The notes below the pieces were generated by a model that was not told the origin of the DNA, ran no database searches, and worked only from the letters and a program-made list of their open reading frames with translations. A program made the translations under genes and the position numbers. Positions 60,683 to 64,000 of a DNA stretch of 64,000 nucleotides are shown here, piece after piece; positions within the stretch are counted from its first letter, which is position 1, and every line of letters starts with the position of its first letter. The DNA comes from an uncultured bacterium (GTDB lineage: Bacteria > Pseudomonadota > Alphaproteobacteria > Rhodospirillales > Rhodospirillaceae), in contig CAISTS010000086.1 in NCBI GenBank assembly GCA_903888485.1, positions 1 through 64,000 on the forward strand, written 5' to 3'.

Positions 60683-61402
60683 ATGGAAAACGTAGCGACC
60701 GCAGCCGTGGCTGCACCGGCTGTCGTCAATGTCTCGATAGTCAATCTGATCCTGCTTGCCGATCCGGTCGTCAAGGTGGTGATGGCCATGCTGGTCTTCG
60801 CCTCGCTGTGGAGCTGGGGCATCATCTTCGACAAGATCATGCGCCTGCGTTCGCTCGGGCGTCAGGCTGAGCAGTTCGAGGAGCGTTTCTGGTCGGGCAT
60901 CTCGCTCGAAGAGCTGTATGAGAAGATCGGTCAACGTCCCAAGGACCCCATGTCTTCGATCTTCGTCGCCGCCATGAAAGAGTGGCGCCGGTCTTCAGGC
61001 AAAGGCGGCGTTGCGCCCACGTCCGGCACGGCGGCGGTAGGGGAGCGCATGGACCGCGTCATGAAGATCAGCCTCGAGCGCGAGATGGATCATCTCAACA
61101 AGCGCATGATCTTCCTGGCCTCGACCGGTTCGGTTTCGCCCTTCCTCGGACTCCTCGGCACCGTCTGGGGCATCATGAACACCTTCACCGCCATCGGCGC
61201 GGCGTCGGACACCAGCCTTGCCACCGTCGCGCCCGGCATCGCAGAAGCGCTGTTCGCCACCGCCCTGGGGCTCGTGGCCGCCATTCCGGCCGTGGTGTTC
61301 TACAACAAGATCTCCAGCGACCTCGCGCGCTATGCTTTGCGCCTTGAGAACTTCGCCGGCGAGTTCGGCGCCATCCTGTCACGCCAGTTGGATGTAAAAT
61401 AA
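60683..61402 (+). CDS. tolQ: Tol-Pal proton-channel protein TolQ
   Basis: 239 residues with three membrane helices (about 17-45, 145-170 and 180-205). The conserved core includes ASTGSVSPFLGLLGTVWGIM and GIAEALFATALGLVAAIPAV. Forms the proton channel with TolR that powers envelope constriction. AAGGGG lies before the ATG. Its stop overlaps the tolR ATG by one base. Confidence 0.96.
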   Translation: MENVATAAVAAPAVVNVSIVNLILLADPVVKVVMAMLVFASLWSWGIIFDKIMRLRSLGRQAEQFEERFWSGISLEELYEKIGQRPKDPMSSIFVAAMKEWRRSSGKGGVAPTSGTAAVGERMDRVMKISLEREMDHLNKRMIFLASTGSVSPFLGLLGTVWGIMNTFTAIGAASDTSLATVAPGIAEALFATALGLVAAIPAVVFYNKISSDLARYALRLENFAGEFGAILSRQLDVK

Positions 61403-61872
61403 TGGCCTCATTCATCAAGCCGTCTTCCGGCACGAAAACCACACGCCGCACGTTTACTGCGGTAGCCGAGATCAACGTCACACCGATGGTCGACGTGATG
61501 CTGGTACTGCTGGTGATCTTCATCGTCACCGCACCGCTGCTGACCACCGGCGTCAACGTCAACCTGCCGCAGACCTCGCGCGCGCGTTCGCTGCCTCAGG
61601 ACAACACCGCGCTGACGCTCACCATCGAGAAAGACGGCTCCATCAGCCTCAACGCCGCCAAACAGGACGTCGTGCGCCTGGACCTCGACGTGCTGCGCGA
61701 GCGTCTGACGGCGATCCGCGAAGCTAACCCGCAGGTGCGCGTTTATGTGAAGGGCGACGCCAGCGTGCCTTACGGCCGTATGATGGAAGTGATGGCCGAA
61801 GTCACCGGCGCCGGCATTACCCAGGTCGCTTTCGTCACCGAACCGCGGCGAAATCCGCCGCCGAAGCGTTAG
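61402..61872 (+). CDS. tolR: Tol-Pal protein TolR
   Basis: 156 residues. One membrane helix starts at about 29 (INVTPMVDVMLVLLVIFIVT), with the channel Asp in MVDV. The periplasmic ExbD-type domain has RVYVKGDASVPYGRMMEVMA. Partner of TolQ. Confidence 0.96.
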   Translation: MASFIKPSSGTKTTRRTFTAVAEINVTPMVDVMLVLLVIFIVTAPLLTTGVNVNLPQTSRARSLPQDNTALTLTIEKDGSISLNAAKQDVVRLDLDVLRERLTAIREANPQVRVYVKGDASVPYGRMMEVMAEVTGAGITQVAFVTEPRRNPPPKR

Positions 61873-61895
61873 TATAAGAGGAATTGGCTCTCGGC

Positions 61896-62714
61896 ATGAC
61901 ACCACGCGATCCCGCATCGGTCGCCTATACCGGCCAGGGCTTCACCAATCAGGGCTATGCTCTGTCGTTGGCCCTGCACATCGGTATTGTGCTGATGGGA
62001 TACGTGAGCATTCCGTTCATGAAGCGGGACATCCCGATCGATCCGCCGCTGATCGTCGATCTTGTGCCGATCGAAGAAATTGCCTCCGCTGCGCCCAAGC
62101 CGTCGCCGGAGCCGCTCCCTGAGCCCGCGCCCCTGACGCCGCCCGAGCCCCAGTTCGCCGAGCCGCCGCCGGCCGAGATGCCGCCGCCGCCCAAGTTTGA
62201 CATCGCCAAGGTCGAGCCGGAGAAGGCCAAGCCGAAACCGCCGCCGCCCAAGGCCAAGCCGAGTCCGGCCAAGACGCGCCAGGACGACGTGGCGATGCTG
62301 CAGAAGCTGCTGAAGGACATGCAGAAGAACGCGCCGAAGCCGCAGGCCAAGGCGAGCGACAGCAAGGCGCCGCCGTCCAACAACATCGCACCCAACATCT
62401 CCGACCATGCGTCCATGACCGAACTCGACGCGATCCGCCGTCACATAGAAGGCTGCTGGCGCATCGACCCCGGCAAGGAAGGCATCGAGAACCTCTCGGC
62501 CGTCATTAAGGTCTACATCCGGCCCGACGGCTCGGTGCAGGACGCGCAGATCGTCGATATGACGCGCTACTTCGCCGACACCCAGTTCCGCACCTTTGCC
62601 AACTCGGCGCGCGCCGCCGTGCTGGGCTGCGGCAATATCCCGATCTCGGCCGAACGCTACAATTTGTTTAAAGAAATCGAGATGAACTTTAGCCCGCAAG
62701 GACGGATCAACTAG
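61896..62714 (+). CDS. tolA: TolA-like energy-transducing protein
   Basis: 272 residues. An N-terminal membrane helix (about 19-40, YALSLALHIGIVLMGYV) precedes a Pro/Glu/Lys-rich periplasmic section (about 55-160) and a small C-terminal domain with RRHIEGCWRIDPG and VKVYIRPDG-like text. It is short for TolA and its linker is Pro-rich rather than the long helical Ala/Lys type of E. coli, as in many alphaproteobacteria. Start: ATG 61896 or TTG 61884. Confidence 0.85.
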   Translation: MTPRDPASVAYTGQGFTNQGYALSLALHIGIVLMGYVSIPFMKRDIPIDPPLIVDLVPIEEIASAAPKPSPEPLPEPAPLTPPEPQFAEPPPAEMPPPPKFDIAKVEPEKAKPKPPPPKAKPSPAKTRQDDVAMLQKLLKDMQKNAPKPQAKASDSKAPPSNNIAPNISDHASMTELDAIRRHIEGCWRIDPGKEGIENLSAVIKVYIRPDGSVQDAQIVDMTRYFADTQFRTFANSARAAVLGCGNIPISAERYNLFKEIEMNFSPQGRIN

Positions 62715-62828
62715 GTCATAGCGCCGTTGGTAGCTTTAATGAGCGCTTTGCTTGCAACCTTGACACGCCATCGCCACAATCGCCGCACATGCTGGCTCAA
62801 ACGCACACCCTCTGAACGGACACACGAG

Positions 62829-64000
62829 ATGACGAAGACGCCGATGTTGCTTATGCCCCGCCGCAAGCTTCTGATGACGCTGCCGCTCGTTGCGGGGATG
62901 CCGGCGCTCATGAGCGCGCGCGAGGCCTTCGCTCAAGTGAAGATCGACATCACGCGCGGACGCGTCGAGCCGATGCCGATCGCCATACCGGCGTTCCCGG
63001 GCTCGACACCCGAGTTGCAACAGATGGGCAAGGACGTATCCGACGTCATCTCCAAGGATCTCGAACGCTCGGGCCTGTTCCGCCCCATCGATCCCAAGGC
63101 CTTCCTGCAGGAATTGACATCGCTTGACGTGCAGCCGCGCTTCGCCGACTGGCGCACGCTCGCCGCGCAAGCCCTGGTGCAGGGTGCCGCCGATCTGCAG
63201 ACCAGCGGTCAAATCCGTATCGCGTTCCGTCTGTGGGATATCGCCGGCGCGCAGCAGATGGAGGGAAAAGGCTACGGCACGGATGCGGCCAACTGGCGCC
63301 GTGTCGCGCACATGATCGCCGACCTGATCTATTCGACCATCACCGGCGAGAGCGGCTACTTCGACACGCGCATCGTCTACATCGCCGAGAGTGGTCCGGC
63401 GATCAATCGCGTGAAACGCCTGGCCATCATGGATCAGGATGGCGCCAACCACCGCTATCTGACCGACGGTTCGGCGCTGGTGCTCACGCCGCGCTTCTCG
63501 CCGTCCGGGCCGGAGATCACCTATCTCTCGTACTTCCGCAACGTTCCGCGCGTGTACATGTTCAACATCGACACGGGCCGCCAGGAAGTGCTGGGTGATT
63601 TCCCCGGCATGACCTATGCGCCGCGCTTCTCGCCCGACGGCAACGGCGTGATCTTTTCCGCCGCGCTCAACGGCAACTCAGATATTTACGCGATGGATTT
63701 GCGCACGCGCCGCATGGCGCGGCTCACCGATAACCCGGCCATCGACACCTCGCCGTGTTACTCGCCGAAAGCCGATCAGATCACCTTCGCCTCGGACCGT
63801 GGCGGCACGCAGCAGATCTACGTCATGAACTCTGACGGCTCGAATCCGCAGCGCATCAGCTTCGGCCAGGGCAAGGGCAGGTACGGCACGCCGGTGTGGT
63901 CGCCGCGCGGCGATCTCATCGCCTTCACGCGCTACGCGACGTCCGACGGCAATTTCTACATCGGCGTCATGCGTCCCGATGGTTCCGGCGAGCGCCTGCT
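62829..64000 (+). CDS. tolB: Tol-Pal periplasmic beta-propeller TolB (runs off the window)
   Basis: About 390 residues seen, open to the last base. The signal region MPRRKLLMTLPLVAGMPAL has a twin-Arg pair, so Tat export is possible, with cleavage after REAFA. An N-terminal domain (about 37-170, with ISKDLERSGLFRPI) leads into WD-like propeller blades: PRFSPSGPEITYLS, YAPRFSPDG, CYSPKADQITFASDRGG and VWSPRGDLIAFTR. TolB links TolA to Pal. The missing end is short. Confidence 0.95.
   Translation, partial: MTKTPMLLMPRRKLLMTLPLVAGMPALMSAREAFAQVKIDITRGRVEPMPIAIPAFPGSTPELQQMGKDVSDVISKDLERSGLFRPIDPKAFLQELTSLDVQPRFADWRTLAAQALVQGAADLQTSGQIRIAFRLWDIAGAQQMEGKGYGTDAANWRRVAHMIADLIYSTITGESGYFDTRIVYIAESGPAINRVKRLAIMDQDGANHRYLTDGSALVLTPRFSPSGPEITYLSYFRNVPRVYMFNIDTGRQEVLGDFPGMTYAPRFSPDGNGVIFSAALNGNSDIYAMDLRTRRMARLTDNPAIDTSPCYSPKADQITFASDRGGTQQIYVMNSDGSNPQRISFGQGKGRYGTPVWSPRGDLIAFTRYATSDGNFYIGVMRPDGSGERL

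Noticed and set aside
1-64000. CRISPR arrays, prophage, tRNA and rRNA genes
   Set aside because: No regularly spaced direct repeats, no phage structural genes and no tRNA-like cloverleaf with a TTC arm were found on either strand by eye.

Overview
This window is GC-rich, densely coding chromosomal DNA from an alphaproteobacterium. The evidence is the TrcR (DUF1013) cell-cycle regulator, COQ9, DUF1192, DUF4164-ZapA followed by 6S RNA and 5-formyl-THF cyclo-ligase, an L31 without zinc cysteines, and a ruvCAB-ybgC-tolQRAB run. The order could be Rhodospirillales-like, but the sequence alone does not fix it. No rRNA, tRNA, CRISPR array or prophage was seen. All functions are read from motifs and context, without database searches.

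Layout. 1-520: the tail of an IS3/IS481-type transposase next to a decapitated histidine kinase. 0.6-11.5 kb: TspO, an orphan triheme cytochrome c, a double-PAS hybrid kinase, a secreted M1 aminopeptidase, a nucleotidyltransferase, the Kup K+ transporter and a GNAT. 11.6-13.7 kb: rpsU, def-coq9 and an unlisted 48-aa Lys/Arg-rich protein. 13.7-15.7 kb: an arsenic operon (arsR-arsI-arsC-aqpS) with a probable leaderless promoter and operator. 15.7-23.5 kb: purEK, a rhodanese, a degenerate GGDEF-like protein, two DUF465 proteins, trcR and two quinone-oxidoreductase-like enzymes.

23.5-29.0 kb is a probable copper import and delivery cluster: a His-rich DUF2946-like protein, a TonB receptor, a beta-propeller, a TlpA-like thioredoxin, Sco and PCu(A)C. 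29.0-33.3 kb holds two paralogous membrane proteins with C-terminal class III cyclase domains. One is intact and the other has lost its metal-binding residues. 33.8-39.8 kb is an iron cluster: a Fur-like box, a two-component system, two small membrane proteins, a Fiu-type siderophore receptor and a PiuC/YbiX hydroxylase. 39.9-44.1 kb is a MotA/ExbB-like plus MotB/OmpA-like energised envelope module.

44.3-50 kb: suhB-type phosphatase, efp divergent from its modifier epmA, a chimeric kinase pseudogene, thiE, a palindromic dispersed repeat and a class I aldolase. 50-57 kb: DUF4164-zapA-6S RNA-5-FCL-ymdB, a polytopic membrane protein, two homologous small helical proteins around an ExbD-like gene, a VTT-domain protein, a transglutaminase and an N-formylglutamate amidohydrolase. 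57.3-64 kb: yebC-ruvC-ruvA-ruvB-ybgC-tolQ-tolR-tolA-tolB, with tolB running off the window.

The best candidates for something undescribed are the cyclase/pseudocyclase pair, the MotAB-like module, and the two metal-uptake clusters with their unassigned members.
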